A DNA stretch of 64,000 nt, from positions 2,101,367 through 2,165,366 of the forward strand of contig NZ_CP045670.1 in the NCBI RefSeq assembly GCF_017161325.1, given 5' to 3'. The translations under genes and the position numbers were made by a program. Shown one piece after another: positions 35,987 through 44,815 of the stretch. The stretch comes from Treponema pedis. Its GTDB lineage: Bacteria; Spirochaetota; Spirochaetia; Treponematales; Treponemataceae. The notes below the pieces were generated by a model, which ran no database searches, was not told the origin of the DNA, and saw only the letters and a program-made list of their open reading frames with translations. How positions within the stretch are numbered: position 1 is the first letter of the stretch; every line of letters begins with the position of its first letter.

Positions 35987-36654
35987 TGAAATTAGTATCA
36001 ATATATGAACACATGGAAAAAGGTGCTTCAAAAGTACCTGTCGGTCAAAATTGTAAAATCATTTTTCGTCACTCAATCAGAGGAAAAATAGAGTCTGGAG
36101 TTGGACGAGAAGTAGCTCTTACTGACGAAGGAATTGAACTCTGTAAAAGTTTTGGAAGAAATTTACAATATGACATCGGATATGTTGCCTCAAGTACTTG
36201 TTTACGAAATATTCAAACTTGTGAAAATATCCTTTTAGGGAAAGCCCAAAATAGGAATATTGTAAAAGCTCCTAATGAAATGGAATATCCACAAACAAAA
36301 GATATATTTCTAAGCGATAAAGTTTTCAAAGAGCTAAAATTTAATAATCAAGAAATCATTTTTAAATTAAAAAAGGAAGGTTTGGAAGGTTTTAATTCAA
36401 TACAGGAATCCGCAAAAATAATGCTTGATTATATGTTTTCCAATGGCAATTTAGAGAATACTGTTGATTTGTATTGTACGCATGATTTTCAAATGGCTAT
36501 TCTTTATGCATATTTATTTGACTTTGCTTCGACAAGGAGAAGTATTGAAAATAATAAATGGCCAATGATGCTAGAAGGTATGATTCTTTGGGGAGAAAAA
36601 AATCATTTCTGGTGTAGTTGGAGAAATGAAATTAGGGAGTTTGTAAACACATAA
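35986..36654 (+). CDS. Cassette 7b: histidine phosphatase superfamily protein
   Basis: 222 residues. The phosphatase signature RH is at residues 28-29 in KIIFRHSIRGKI, followed by VALTDEGIELCKSFGRNL and the second histidine in DLYCTHDFQMAILY. This fits the branch of phosphoglycerate mutase-like or acid phosphatases that use a phosphohistidine intermediate. The substrate is unknown. Its start codon overlaps the transporter stop codon (TAATG), so the pair probably moves and works together, for example in export and trimming of a phosphorylated compound. Confidence 0.75.
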   Translation: MKLVSIYEHMEKGASKVPVGQNCKIIFRHSIRGKIESGVGREVALTDEGIELCKSFGRNLQYDIGYVASSTCLRNIQTCENILLGKAQNRNIVKAPNEMEYPQTKDIFLSDKVFKELKFNNQEIIFKLKKEGLEGFNSIQESAKIMLDYMFSNGNLENTVDLYCTHDFQMAILYAYLFDFASTRRSIENNKWPMMLEGMILWGEKNHFWCSWRNEIREFVNT

Positions 36655-36714
36655 CACCGTTTTCAAAGCCGACAAACGGGGCAAGCCCGTTTGCGGTTCA
36701 AAAAAATGTTATGT
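36649..36714 (+). repeat. attC site 7 (type I)
   Basis: Begins ACATAAC inside the end of the phosphatase gene and ends GTTATGT, with core GTTTTCAAAGCCGACAAACG and GGTTCAAAAAAAT. No leading hairpin is visible in the following cassette. Confidence 0.88.
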
Positions 36715-36782
36715 TTACAATATAACATTTTCAATTATGTGAATTGTGACAATGTTTATAATTTTTATTAAGAGATCTAATA

Positions 36783-38159
36783 ATGACTAATGGAAAAATA
36801 GCAGAAAAAGAAAAAAAAATGATTCAAAATTCAATTAATCACATTTTTTATAAAAGTAAATCTTTTTACATAAATAATGAAACTTTTGATGACTTTGTTT
36901 TTAATCTATCAGATAAAGAATTAGAATATGAAGGACAATTTTTACAAAGAATTAAGTGTTATATACTAAAAGAATATAGAAAGAATGATATTTGGATTTC
37001 ACAATCTGCATTAGATCATATAATTTTTTATGAAATAAAAAGATCAACTCCACAAAATTTAATAAACAATATTATAAATTCAGTTTCAAAAAACAATCTT
37101 AATAAACGATCAGTTGTTTTATTTCCAATACATAGTTTTGGTATAGAAAACATGAATTATATTTATTTTACAGATAAAAGACCTTTGTTTTATACCAATG
37201 ATAATTTTGCAATAATCCCTCAAACTAATAGTCTTTCAAAAACAAAAGAAATTATTAGGCAATTTTTAGATAATAATAAAATGAAATCTATTAAGTTTGA
37301 TGAATCTATGATTGATCATTATTTTAAATATATAAACATGAAGTGGTTAGAACGAAATCCTTTATTAATCATCATCGAAAATTTTTCACAATATGATAGA
37401 TTTGATAATTTATGGCAAATTATCGAAAAAATAGAATTTATTACAATAAAATTGTATTTTTATCATATAATAACTAATAAAAAAAATAAAAATTATACTT
37501 GGTCTACAAGTAAAGTAAATCATTGGGCGACACTAGATATAAATCATTTTTTAACATTGACTAGATGTATAAATAATCATAAAAAACTTGAAGTCAATTT
37601 GGTTCCAATATATTCCAAAGATGAATTAGTTTTTGATATTTCTTTTTTGAATATTGATATTACACTAGATTTTCATCATAAGAAAAAAAATATTTTAGAT
37701 CAATCTTTTGAGTTCATTGATTTAATTCAAAAAGGGTATTTAGAGTATAAGTTATTTAATAATAATTTAGGTCAGAGATATCAAAGATTAACTGTTTCAT
37801 TAAGGCATTTAAAAAAATCAATAAAATCAATTTCAATAATAGATAAAATAATAAATTTAAATACTGCTTTTGAAATTATTTATTTAGATAATTATGAATT
37901 TAATAAGAAAACTAAAATGCTTGAAATATATTGGAAATGTATTAAACAATTTAAATTATTTAAAAAAGAATATTCCGATAAAATTATGTCAGAATTAATT
38001 GATGAACGAAATAGTATAATTCATTCAGGAATAATATTAAATAGTAATATTGATTTATATGATCATTATAAAATATATGTTTATAGTATAGTGGCAATAT
38101 CTAATAAAATTAAAGAAAATTCGAATATAGGTATAGGAAGTATTATTGATAAATTTTAG
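36783..38159 (+). CDS. Cassette 8: large protein with C-terminal HEPN motif
   Basis: 458 residues, very rich in Asn, Ile and Lys, without signal peptide or membrane segments. No N-terminal domain was recognised. Near the C-terminus ELIDERNSIIHSG contains RNSIIH (Arg409-His414), an RX4H motif placed, as in cassette 5, in a terminal helical region. This hints at an Apea-like HEPN protein; catalytic activity is not shown. The start has only a weak ribosome-binding site (AAGAGATC), and a methionine at residue 17 is an alternative. Confidence 0.5.
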   Translation: MTNGKIAEKEKKMIQNSINHIFYKSKSFYINNETFDDFVFNLSDKELEYEGQFLQRIKCYILKEYRKNDIWISQSALDHIIFYEIKRSTPQNLINNIINSVSKNNLNKRSVVLFPIHSFGIENMNYIYFTDKRPLFYTNDNFAIIPQTNSLSKTKEIIRQFLDNNKMKSIKFDESMIDHYFKYINMKWLERNPLLIIIENFSQYDRFDNLWQIIEKIEFITIKLYFYHIITNKKNKNYTWSTSKVNHWATLDINHFLTLTRCINNHKKLEVNLVPIYSKDELVFDISFLNIDITLDFHHKKKNILDQSFEFIDLIQKGYLEYKLFNNNLGQRYQRLTVSLRHLKKSIKSISIIDKIINLNTAFEIIYLDNYEFNKKTKMLEIYWKCIKQFKLFKKEYSDKIMSELIDERNSIIHSGIILNSNIDLYDHYKIYVYSIVAISNKIKENSNIGIGSIIDKF

Positions 38160-38164
38160 TAGAA

Positions 38165-38231
38165 ACCTAATGCTCGCTTCAACCTGACATTGCGGACAAG
38201 CCGCAAATGCAGGTTAAGCGGAATGTTAGGT
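38165..38231 (+). repeat. attC site 8 (type II, altered R'' box)
   Basis: Begins ACCTAAT, where the last base should be C, and ends GTTAGGT. The arms CGCTTCAACCTGACATTGCG and CGCAAATGCAGGTTAAGCGG are intact. The change breaks pairing next to the crossover and may weaken the site. Confidence 0.85.
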
Positions 38232-38258
38232 GTATAAGGGTAAAAATAGGATAAAATA

Positions 38259-39064
38259 TTGGAAGAGAATGAATTAATACAAAAAGTAAAAGAATATACA
38301 TATTATCTTACAGATGAATATTTGGAAGAGGTATGCAAGAACTTGTTACAAATTAAAGATATAAATCTTTTCTTCGAAAAATGTTATGAAAATGATGCTA
38401 TTCATGAATGGAAAAGTCCTTGTTCATTTATTTATGATTCAGTAACTCATTCACATAAATATCGAGAATTAATATTAGAAAAATATGAAAATGATTGTAT
38501 TTATAAATTTTGTGAAAAAATGCTATTTGATTATTCATATACTAGACGAAGAGAAGCATTGATTATAATCTGTGATATTTTAAATATTCATAGAATAAAA
38601 TGTAAAAAACTACTGGAAGAGTATTTTTTTTTGTAATAGAAAATGATCCGCTACTTTTATATGATTATATAATGGAATTTACGTGGTTATATGCTTATGA
38701 AATTAGAATTAGGAAAAATCTCTATTCAAAAATCTTAAATCTGAATAATGAATTTGCTAATCTTACATTATTAGAATATTTAGATAGTCTAGTCGTACCT
38801 TTTTTTAGTCGAGATGGATTACTAAAATACAAAATTTTATCAAAATTAACAAGAGATAAAAGTAGATGTGTAAATTCATTTGCTGAAAAAATAAAAAAGA
38901 ATATGCTTATTAAAAATTATAATAAACACGTTGAAACAAAAACATATATTCTAGGAAATGCAAAGTTAGAATTTATTAATATAATGTTTATGAATAAAAC
39001 TGAAACTTATAATAAAGATGATTTTATAAATTTTTATTTGAATTATGTAAAGGAAAACACCTAA
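38259..39064 (+). CDS. Cassette 9: unknown protein, one gene split by a frameshift
   Basis: Two frames, 38259-38636 and 38672-39064, meet at a T9 run (38624-38632). Reading it with a one-base change joins LLEEYFF to VIENDPLLLYDYIMEFTWLY and gives a protein of about 268 residues. It begins at TTG, with AGG about 8 bases upstream. The sequence is helical and rich in Lys, Ile, Tyr and Asn; no family was recognised. The cassette is otherwise complete, with attC sites on both sides. Confidence 0.55.
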
Positions 39065-39124
39065 CACCCGCTTCAACCTGACATTGCGGAGTAGCCGCAA
39101 ATGCAGGTTAAGCGGCAGTTAGAT
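39059..39124 (+). repeat. attC site 9 (type II)
   Basis: Begins ACCTAAC, overlapping the end of the preceding gene, and ends GTTAGAT. It is followed by CACCGC-TTTC-GCGGTG (39128-39143), one of the strongest leading hairpins. Confidence 0.9.
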
Positions 39125-39174
39125 GGACACCGCTTTCGCGGTGCAAATATTTTGTTATAAATAAGAGGTATGGT

Positions 39175-39924
39175 ATGGAAATAAGAAATGAATCTAAGAT
39201 TGAAATTATAAAACTTTTTATGATTGTATTTACAATTATTATATCATTAATTATTTTATCAAAGACATTTTTGGAAAGAAATAAAGAGAGTGAAGTAATC
39301 CAGGTAACAGGTTTGAGAACAAAAGATTTTGAATCTGATTTGATTGTATGGTCTGGTTCATTTTCACAGATTGATATTGATTTAAAAAATGCGTATGAGC
39401 GATTGCACCTTGATCAAAATAAAATAATAGACTTTCTAAAAAAGCGAAATGTGTCAAAGAATGAATATTTATTTTCAGCAGTAGTAATTGATAAGGAATA
39501 TGAAACAATATATGACATGGATAAAAACCAAAAACGTCTTTTTAAGGGGTATCGCTTAATGCAAGATATAAAGATTGAATCAAACGAAGTAGAGAAAATA
39601 GAAACTATTTCACGAGAAATTACAGAGTTAATCAATATGGGGGTTGAATTCTATTCATCTAAACCACAATATTATTATACGAAACTGACTGAATTAAAAA
39701 AAGAATTAATTGAACATGCAACTGAAAATGCAAAAACTAGAGCAGAAACAATAGCGAGTAAATCAGGATTTAAACTAGGACGATTGAAGAATGCAAATAT
39801 GGGTGTATTTCAAATAATAGCTAGAAATTCAAATGAAGATTATTCTTGGGCAGGAACTTTTAATACTACATCAAAACAAAAGACCGCAACAATAACAATG
39901 AAGTTACAATTTGGAATACAATAG
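39175..39924 (+). CDS. Cassette 10: SIMPL-domain (DUF541) membrane-anchored protein
   Basis: 249 residues. One N-terminal membrane helix (IKLFMIVFTIIISLIILSKT), then a SIMPL/DUF541 domain: VIQVTGLRTKDFESDLIVWS, the middle YRLMQDIKIESNEVEKIETI, and the C-terminal ATENAKTRAETIASKSGFKL run that defines the family. SIMPL proteins are periplasmic or outer-membrane associated, have been linked to oxidative stress and signalling, and have no agreed biochemical role. AGAGGTATGGT precedes the ATG. Confidence 0.85.
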   Translation: MEIRNESKIEIIKLFMIVFTIIISLIILSKTFLERNKESEVIQVTGLRTKDFESDLIVWSGSFSQIDIDLKNAYERLHLDQNKIIDFLKKRNVSKNEYLFSAVVIDKEYETIYDMDKNQKRLFKGYRLMQDIKIESNEVEKIETISREITELINMGVEFYSSKPQYYYTKLTELKKELIEHATENAKTRAETIASKSGFKLGRLKNANMGVFQIIARNSNEDYSWAGTFNTTSKQKTATITMKLQFGIQ

Positions 39925-39932
39925 GAATGAGC

Positions 39933-39998
39933 ATCCAACACCCGCTTCAACCTGACATTGCGGACAAGCCGCAAACGCAGGTTAAGCGAATGTTAGAA
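39933..39998 (+). repeat. attC site 10 (type II)
   Basis: Begins ATCCAAC and ends GTTAGAA. Arms CGCTTCAACCTGACATTGCG and CGCAAACGCAGGTTAAGCGA. It is followed by CGCC-TATC-GGCG (40002-40013). Confidence 0.9.
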
Positions 39999-40027
39999 CG
40001 ACGCCTATCGGCGCGAAAGGAGAAAAA

Positions 40028-41689
40028 ATGAAAAAATATATTTTAACAATGGTACTAATCACATTCTTTTCAGTTACTTCATTTGGACAAAAAATTGAAG
40101 ATTTTGAAAAAGATTTTATCAACACAACCAAAATGGAATTTACTGAAACTGACTTAAATAAAATGTTTCAGACATATTCAAATTTCCTAACACCACACAG
40201 TGACATGACGCAGCTCATGGCAAATCTACAAAATGAGCAAATAGTTGAATATCCACTGTCGAAATTTAAAGAAACTGCCGGTTACAAAAATAATATTAAA
40301 ATTTTATTTAATTCAAAAAATGAAAATCAACGATTATTGTCTTATTTGGTAATTGCAGGAGCTGGCGACATAAAATTTGAAAAAGAGCTTTTAAAAAGAA
40401 TCAAAACCGAAAACTCTATGGGCAATATTATTTGGGCCGGTATGGCTTTGATGCATTTAAAAACCAATCACACAACAGCTCTATTTGATTTTTTGGTAGA
40501 ATACGAAAATTTTGGAGATAGTCATATGATTCCTTTATATTTTCAACTAAATAAGAATTCTCTACAAAAAACTGCTTATGATAGAATTAATAGTGAAAAT
40601 ATAAAAGCCAAAGTCCTAGCTGCTCAAATATTTTCGGTTACAGGTAAAAATAAAAAAACTGAAAAATTACTACTAGATGCTGTTAAAAACTGGGATTATA
40701 GTATAAAGGGTTACGCTATTTATTCAATAAAAGAACTTAGAATTGGCAACCTCAAAAGCACTTTTATTCCATTATTAAATAATACACAAACTCGAAGAAT
40801 TGCAATTCAAGCCTTAGCTAATAGTCCGACAAAAGAAGATGTTGATTATCTAAAAGAGTTAATGAAAAATGAAAATCCTATTTCCGAGGATTTATTAGAC
40901 GGTTTTTATAAATCAAAAAATATAGAAAATATAAAATTTTGGTTGCATTTAGTTTCTACAAAAGAGATTCCTGAAAATTATTTTTTTACTGTATCGGAAC
41001 AGCCTTTATTATTTTCAGCTGAAGTTTTAAAAGATGTTCAAGAAGCATTAAGAACGACAAAACACATCGAAATTCAAAAATATCTAATTAGCGTATTGGG
41101 CGGTAGAAATGACAAAGAGTCAAAGGATATAATTTTTACCTATTTAGATAATAAAGATTCTTCAGTTAGGTATTGGACTGTAGATGCTTTGAAAGGAAGT
41201 CAATCTAGTGAAGTTTTAAATAAACTAATAGAAATGTTGGAAAGCCCAGAAAAAAGAGTTGTTTCAATTACCGACATATTGATAGAAAATAAACTAAACA
41301 CGCTTCAAACTCTTTATGAAAAAATATATCAGACTGAAAAGAGTTTAGATTGGCAAAGAAGCTCGATTGAATATCTATCGAATTTTCCAAAACAAAATCA
41401 TAAAACGATATTTCTGAAAATTTTAGAAAATACCAGTTCTGACTTTTCATTAAAGAGAAATGCTGCTATGGGACTGGCAAATTTAAAAGATGAAACATCA
41501 GTAGACACAATAATTAAAGTTTGCGAAAACGAACGATTAAATAGTGATTATAATGCGCGAATTTATTTAGTTGCTCTATCAAAAATAAAAGGTGAAAAGG
41601 CAAAAAAATATATTGAAACATATAAAAATAGCAAGGAGAATGTGATTCGAGAATTAGCGAATGAATTACTTGCAAATTGGAACAGCTAA
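40028..41689 (+). CDS. Cassette 11: exported HEAT-repeat protein
   Basis: 553 residues with a signal peptide (MKKYILTMVLITFFSVTSFG), so probably periplasmic. The rest is made of helical pairs typical of HEAT repeats, for example KAKVLAAQIFSVTGKNKKTE, RRIAIQALANSPTKEDVDYL and SSVRYWTVDALKGSQSSEVL. Such solenoids serve as scaffolds or binding surfaces. CGAAAGGAG precedes the ATG by 6 bases. The stop codon lies inside the following attC-like site. Confidence 0.75.
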   Translation: MKKYILTMVLITFFSVTSFGQKIEDFEKDFINTTKMEFTETDLNKMFQTYSNFLTPHSDMTQLMANLQNEQIVEYPLSKFKETAGYKNNIKILFNSKNENQRLLSYLVIAGAGDIKFEKELLKRIKTENSMGNIIWAGMALMHLKTNHTTALFDFLVEYENFGDSHMIPLYFQLNKNSLQKTAYDRINSENIKAKVLAAQIFSVTGKNKKTEKLLLDAVKNWDYSIKGYAIYSIKELRIGNLKSTFIPLLNNTQTRRIAIQALANSPTKEDVDYLKELMKNENPISEDLLDGFYKSKNIENIKFWLHLVSTKEIPENYFFTVSEQPLLFSAEVLKDVQEALRTTKHIEIQKYLISVLGGRNDKESKDIIFTYLDNKDSSVRYWTVDALKGSQSSEVLNKLIEMLESPEKRVVSITDILIENKLNTLQTLYEKIYQTEKSLDWQRSSIEYLSNFPKQNHKTIFLKILENTSSDFSLKRNAAMGLANLKDETSVDTIIKVCENERLNSDYNARIYLVALSKIKGEKAKKYIETYKNSKENVIRELANELLANWNS

Positions 41690-41750
41690 CACGCCCTAGC
41701 AGTGTAAATAAACAATAGCGGGCTAAGTGATAAAATTAAAAATGTTCTAA
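41684..41750 (+). repeat. attC site 11 (atypical)
   Basis: Begins AGCTAAC and ends GTTCTAA, with the same overall length (67 bp) as its neighbours, but the arms are ACGCCCTAGC and GCGGGCTAAGTG, unlike type I or II. It is followed by CCC-GTATTA-GGG (41753-41764). It is probably a cassette end of separate origin. Confidence 0.65.
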
Positions 41751-41781
41751 CACCCGTATTAGGGCACAAGGAGACAAAAAA

Positions 41782-42786
41782 ATGAAAAAACAATTTATAA
41801 TACTAATCTCTTTGATTCTTATTTTTGAAGAAATAGTATTTGCACAGAATTCCGAGAATATGCAGGTAAATGAGACAATAACTATGGCGGATTTTTGCTC
41901 CCTTAATCTCAATGAGGAAATGAGCGTAAAAATTCAAGATGAACTTTCGCCGGAAACAATTCACAATCTGATGACAGCTTGTAACGGGGATGAAAAAGGT
42001 AAGATTGGTCATATTGATTTGGATTTGAGTAATTGTACATTTAAAAATAAAGAGTGTAATATTTTCATTACAAATCTAAAAAATGTCAGGTCTCTGATAC
42101 TCCCGAAAACTACAAAAATCATCACATGCTGTCTTGCTTCAGATATGGAGACTGTAATTCTTCCCGGCGGGCTTAAACGAATAGAAAAACAAGCATTTTT
42201 CAGAACTAAGCTGAAATATATAGAAATTCCTGAATCGGTTCAGTATGTAGGTGCACTTGCATTTGGCGATATAGAAAATTTACTATACATAAAAACATTT
42301 AATAATCCGTATAAGACAAAGTGGTCTTCAATTTGGAATGAATGGAATGATGCGAAAATACTTGAAGGTGAGGCATATTTTCTTCCGAACGAAAATAATT
42401 CCAAAGAAAAATACGGTACGATTCTGTTTTCAAAATCCGATTATCATAGAGCGTTTGACACAGTTGATATGGAAATTTGTCTCGACAAAGAACCGAAGAA
42501 AAGCCAAAAAGCCGTCTTGCATTTTTATGATACTCACAACAAAAACGAACGTGCCGGTAACATAGAAATTGAAGTGAAGAAAGGTAAGAAAACAATTACG
42601 ATACAGAAATATCCTGCCGCGAATTTCTTCATTTCTAAAACCGACAATTACTACACTGTTATAAATGAGTGCAGTGATTATTGGATAAAGCTCCGCTGCG
42701 AACTTGAATTCTCCGACGGTACAACTATTCCTCTGGAAGGTTTTTGTTATATTTATGAGGAACCGATTCCTGACAGCATATCATAA
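41782..42786 (+). CDS. Cassette 12: exported BspA-type leucine-rich repeat protein
   Basis: 334 residues with a signal peptide (FIILISLILIFEEIVFAQ). The middle region has LRR_5/BspA-type repeats: KNVRSLILPKTTKIITCCLA, METVILPGGLKRIEKQAFFR and LKYIEIPESVQYVGALAFGD. The C-terminal part is beta-rich and unassigned. BspA-like proteins of oral spirochaetes bind host matrix or other bacteria, so a surface-adhesion role is possible. Codon use is a little richer in G+C than in neighbouring cassettes. AAGGAG lies 9 bases before the ATG. Confidence 0.78.
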   Translation: MKKQFIILISLILIFEEIVFAQNSENMQVNETITMADFCSLNLNEEMSVKIQDELSPETIHNLMTACNGDEKGKIGHIDLDLSNCTFKNKECNIFITNLKNVRSLILPKTTKIITCCLASDMETVILPGGLKRIEKQAFFRTKLKYIEIPESVQYVGALAFGDIENLLYIKTFNNPYKTKWSSIWNEWNDAKILEGEAYFLPNENNSKEKYGTILFSKSDYHRAFDTVDMEICLDKEPKKSQKAVLHFYDTHNKNERAGNIEIEVKKGKKTITIQKYPAANFFISKTDNYYTVINECSDYWIKLRCELEFSDGTTIPLEGFCYIYEEPIPDSIS

Positions 42787-42794
42787 AAACAATC

Positions 42795-42858
42795 GCCTAA
42801 CACGGTTTTCAAAGCCGGCAGACAGTCGAGCTGCCTGCGATTTAAAACAATCTTAGGT
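42795..42858 (+). repeat. attC site 12 (type I, crossover base mutated)
   Basis: Begins GCCTAAC and ends CTTAGGT, where GTTAGGT is expected. The G-to-C change alters the conserved GTT/AAC at the cut point, so the site is probably poorly used. The core GTTTTCAAAGCCGGCAGAC and GATTTAAAACAAT are otherwise type I. Confidence 0.85.
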
Positions 42859-42950
42859 TGACGCTTCGCACAAGGAAGAATTATCTTGAAAAGTTTATCT
42901 TTTACCTTACCTTGTTTCTGAAACAAAATACATTTCTATAGAAAAATGCA

Positions 42951-43535
42951 ATGACAAATAAGAAATTACTATTATTATTAATTACTACTATTTATATCAT
43001 CTTTAATTTGAGTGCTGAGACAATAACCGAAGAATTTGTTAATAAAGCAAGCGGTAAAACTATTATATATAAAGGTGAGGATTATAGAGGAGAGGGAACG
43101 TTTTTCTTAAAAAATGAGGCAAAATTAATCACTATAGTAACTACTGAAATCAGATACGGTCCTATGGTTAATTGGTTTGGAAATGATATTGCTGAAATAT
43201 TTATTCCGCACGGGAACCCATTTAATAGTTCGTTTCTTTTTAATACAAGAACTTTAAAGCTTAGTGATATGCTTAATAACTTAATTGCCGTATTCCCAGA
43301 ACAAGATATTGTAGTCTATACGGATTTTGAAAACTTCTATTTTGCTAGGGTAAATTCACAAGAAATTTTACAAAAAATACATATAAATGGAATAGAAGGT
43401 TCATATATGGCTCTTCGACATTATTTTAATATTTTAATTCAAAATGATGTAATAAAAATTGGTGTAAAGTACGAGCCTTATACATACAAAAACCTAGAGA
43501 CATATAAATATTATGATTTTAAGAAAGAATTTTAA
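42951..43535 (+). CDS. Cassette 13: exported protein of unknown function
   Basis: 194 residues with a signal peptide (LLLLLITTIYIIFNLSAETI). The mature part has alternating beta stretches (EDYRGEGTFFLKNEAKLITI, EIRYGPMVNWFGNDIAEIFI); no family was recognised. The ATG at 42951 lies about 93 bases after the preceding crossover, a longer leader than in other cassettes, and no strong ribosome-binding site is visible. Confidence 0.6.
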   Translation: MTNKKLLLLLITTIYIIFNLSAETITEEFVNKASGKTIIYKGEDYRGEGTFFLKNEAKLITIVTTEIRYGPMVNWFGNDIAEIFIPHGNPFNSSFLFNTRTLKLSDMLNNLIAVFPEQDIVVYTDFENFYFARVNSQEILQKIHINGIEGSYMALRHYFNILIQNDVIKIGVKYEPYTYKNLETYKYYDFKKEF

Positions 43536-43631
43536 TCCTACCCCCCCCCCCCCCGCTTCAACCTGACATTTGCTTTGGCGCCGCGATACGCGTCCGCAAA
43601 GCTACAAATGCAGGTTAAGCGGAAGTTCGGC
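43536..43631 (+). repeat. attC site 13 (type II, poly-C in place of R'')
   Basis: The expected CCTAACACCCGC has become CCTA followed by 14 C (43541-43554) and GCTTCAACCTGACATT. The distal arm AAATGCAGGTTAAGCGGAA and a GTTCGGC box (43625-43631) are present. The loop is longer than in other sites. With R'' lost, the site is probably inactive. Confidence 0.75.
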
Positions 43632-44058
43632 TTATATTTTAAATGAAAAAACATGAAATATGCTGGTGCCGAATCAATTAATAAGTTGGAGGAATAAGTA
43701 TATGGTTTTGAGCCTATATTAAAAATTGGTAAATTGCTCCCCTTTTTATTTGTATGAAAATTGAAATGTGAGAGTCTCCTTGCAAAAATCAAATTAAATG
43801 CATATACAATAAAATATGCTCAAATAATCAATCAATTATTATAAAAATATCGATTTAAATCATAAAAACCGGAATAATGTATCAACAACATCTAATAGAA
43901 TAAGTGTTTATGCAAGTATAAAACATTACTATAAATATTGACTTTAAGAAGTTCTAAATATGTCAGATGGAAATTTAAATAAAAATTTACTTGGCCTTAA
44001 ACTGTTATCAAGTAAAAAGAATGCCAAGTGAATTCTTAGCTAAAACATAAAAAATCAT
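43632..44058 (+). other. Decayed cassette without an intact gene
   Basis: No open frame of useful length. A fragment near 43668-43757 reads ESINKLEE, stop, VYGFEPILKIGKLLPFLF, faintly like the start of a SMI1/KNR4-type immunity protein. The call is weak; the stretch is best seen as the ruins of a cassette. Confidence 0.4.
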
Positions 44059-44120
44059 ATACATGTAGTTAAAATCCGACAAACGGTCAAACATGTTCGC
44101 CGTTAATTGTATAGTTAGTT
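44059..44120 (+). repeat. attC site 14 (decayed)
   Basis: The inner stem CCGACAAACGG / TTCGCCGTTAA is still recognisable as type I, and the end box is GTTAGTT (44114-44120), but no R'' box remains. The hairpin TTGCC-CGTAT-GGCAA (44125-44139) follows, as in intact cassettes. Confidence 0.55.
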
Positions 44121-44267
44121 TAATTGCCCGTATGGCAACTAAAAAATATTCAAAATGATATAAAATAAAAAGAAGTTTTGAATGGATTTTTATGTTGAAA
44201 CAAAAGGTAAAATTAACTTAATGTTTCTCTTGTCTATAATGAAAAAATATATTTTAAGGAGTTATGA

Positions 44268-44750
44268 ATGAAAAGAAAATTTACAATTGTATTACTGTTG
44301 CTGCTATTATTAGTAGTGCAAGTATTTAGTGAAAGCGGAATGAAGGTAAAAATTGATAATTATGAAATTACCGTTCCATTAGGTTGGCTGGCACAGAGAA
44401 CGGATTCTTCTACCGTATTTATATTGTATTCCCCGGTTGAGGAAAATGATGATTTTCAAGAAAGCGGAAATCTAACGGTTGAAAAATTAGCGACAAATTA
44501 TTCGATAAAAAGGTATTTAGAAGCGGGTCGCGAATATATAAAAACGGTATACGGTGATTTTACATTGATAGAAGAGGGGAAAAATTATCATATAATATCG
44601 GGGAATATAAACGGTATGCTTGTGCAGCAAATACAGTTTGTAGAAATGAAAGGTAATGAAGTATATGTTTTAACATTTACTTCCAATCCCGATAATTTCA
44701 AACGGTATCTTGAAATATTTAGGAGCATATATAAGAGTTTTAAGTATTAA
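44268..44750 (+). CDS. Cassette 15: exported DcrB/PsbP-like protein
   Basis: 160 residues with a signal peptide (FTIVLLLLLLLVVQVFSESG). The mature part resembles the small DcrB/PsbP-like fold (DUF1795 type): YEITVPLGWLAQRTDSSTVF, then an acidic loop, LVQQIQFVEMKGNEVYVLTF and a terminal FKRYLEIFRSIYKSFK helix. Such proteins are periplasmic and of uncertain role. AAGGAG lies 9 bases before the ATG. Confidence 0.65.
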   Translation: MKRKFTIVLLLLLLLVVQVFSESGMKVKIDNYEITVPLGWLAQRTDSSTVFILYSPVEENDDFQESGNLTVEKLATNYSIKRYLEAGREYIKTVYGDFTLIEEGKNYHIISGNINGMLVQQIQFVEMKGNEVYVLTFTSNPDNFKRYLEIFRSIYKSFKY

Positions 44751-44815
44751 ACTTAACACGGTTTTTAAAGCGGATTGCTGGTATTCGCTCGCAACCGTTT
44801 AAAACAATGAGCTGT
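44751..44815 (+). repeat. attC site 15 (type I, R' lost)
   Basis: Begins ACTTAAC with GGTTTTTAAAGC and CGTTTAAAACAAT arms, but the final box reads GAGCTGT where GTTAGGT is expected. The crossover point is destroyed. Confidence 0.75.

Noticed and set aside
43538-43792. Minus-strand open frame of 84 codons ending RGGGG
   Set aside because: It runs antisense through attC 13 and the poly-C tract, with no ribosome-binding site or family match.
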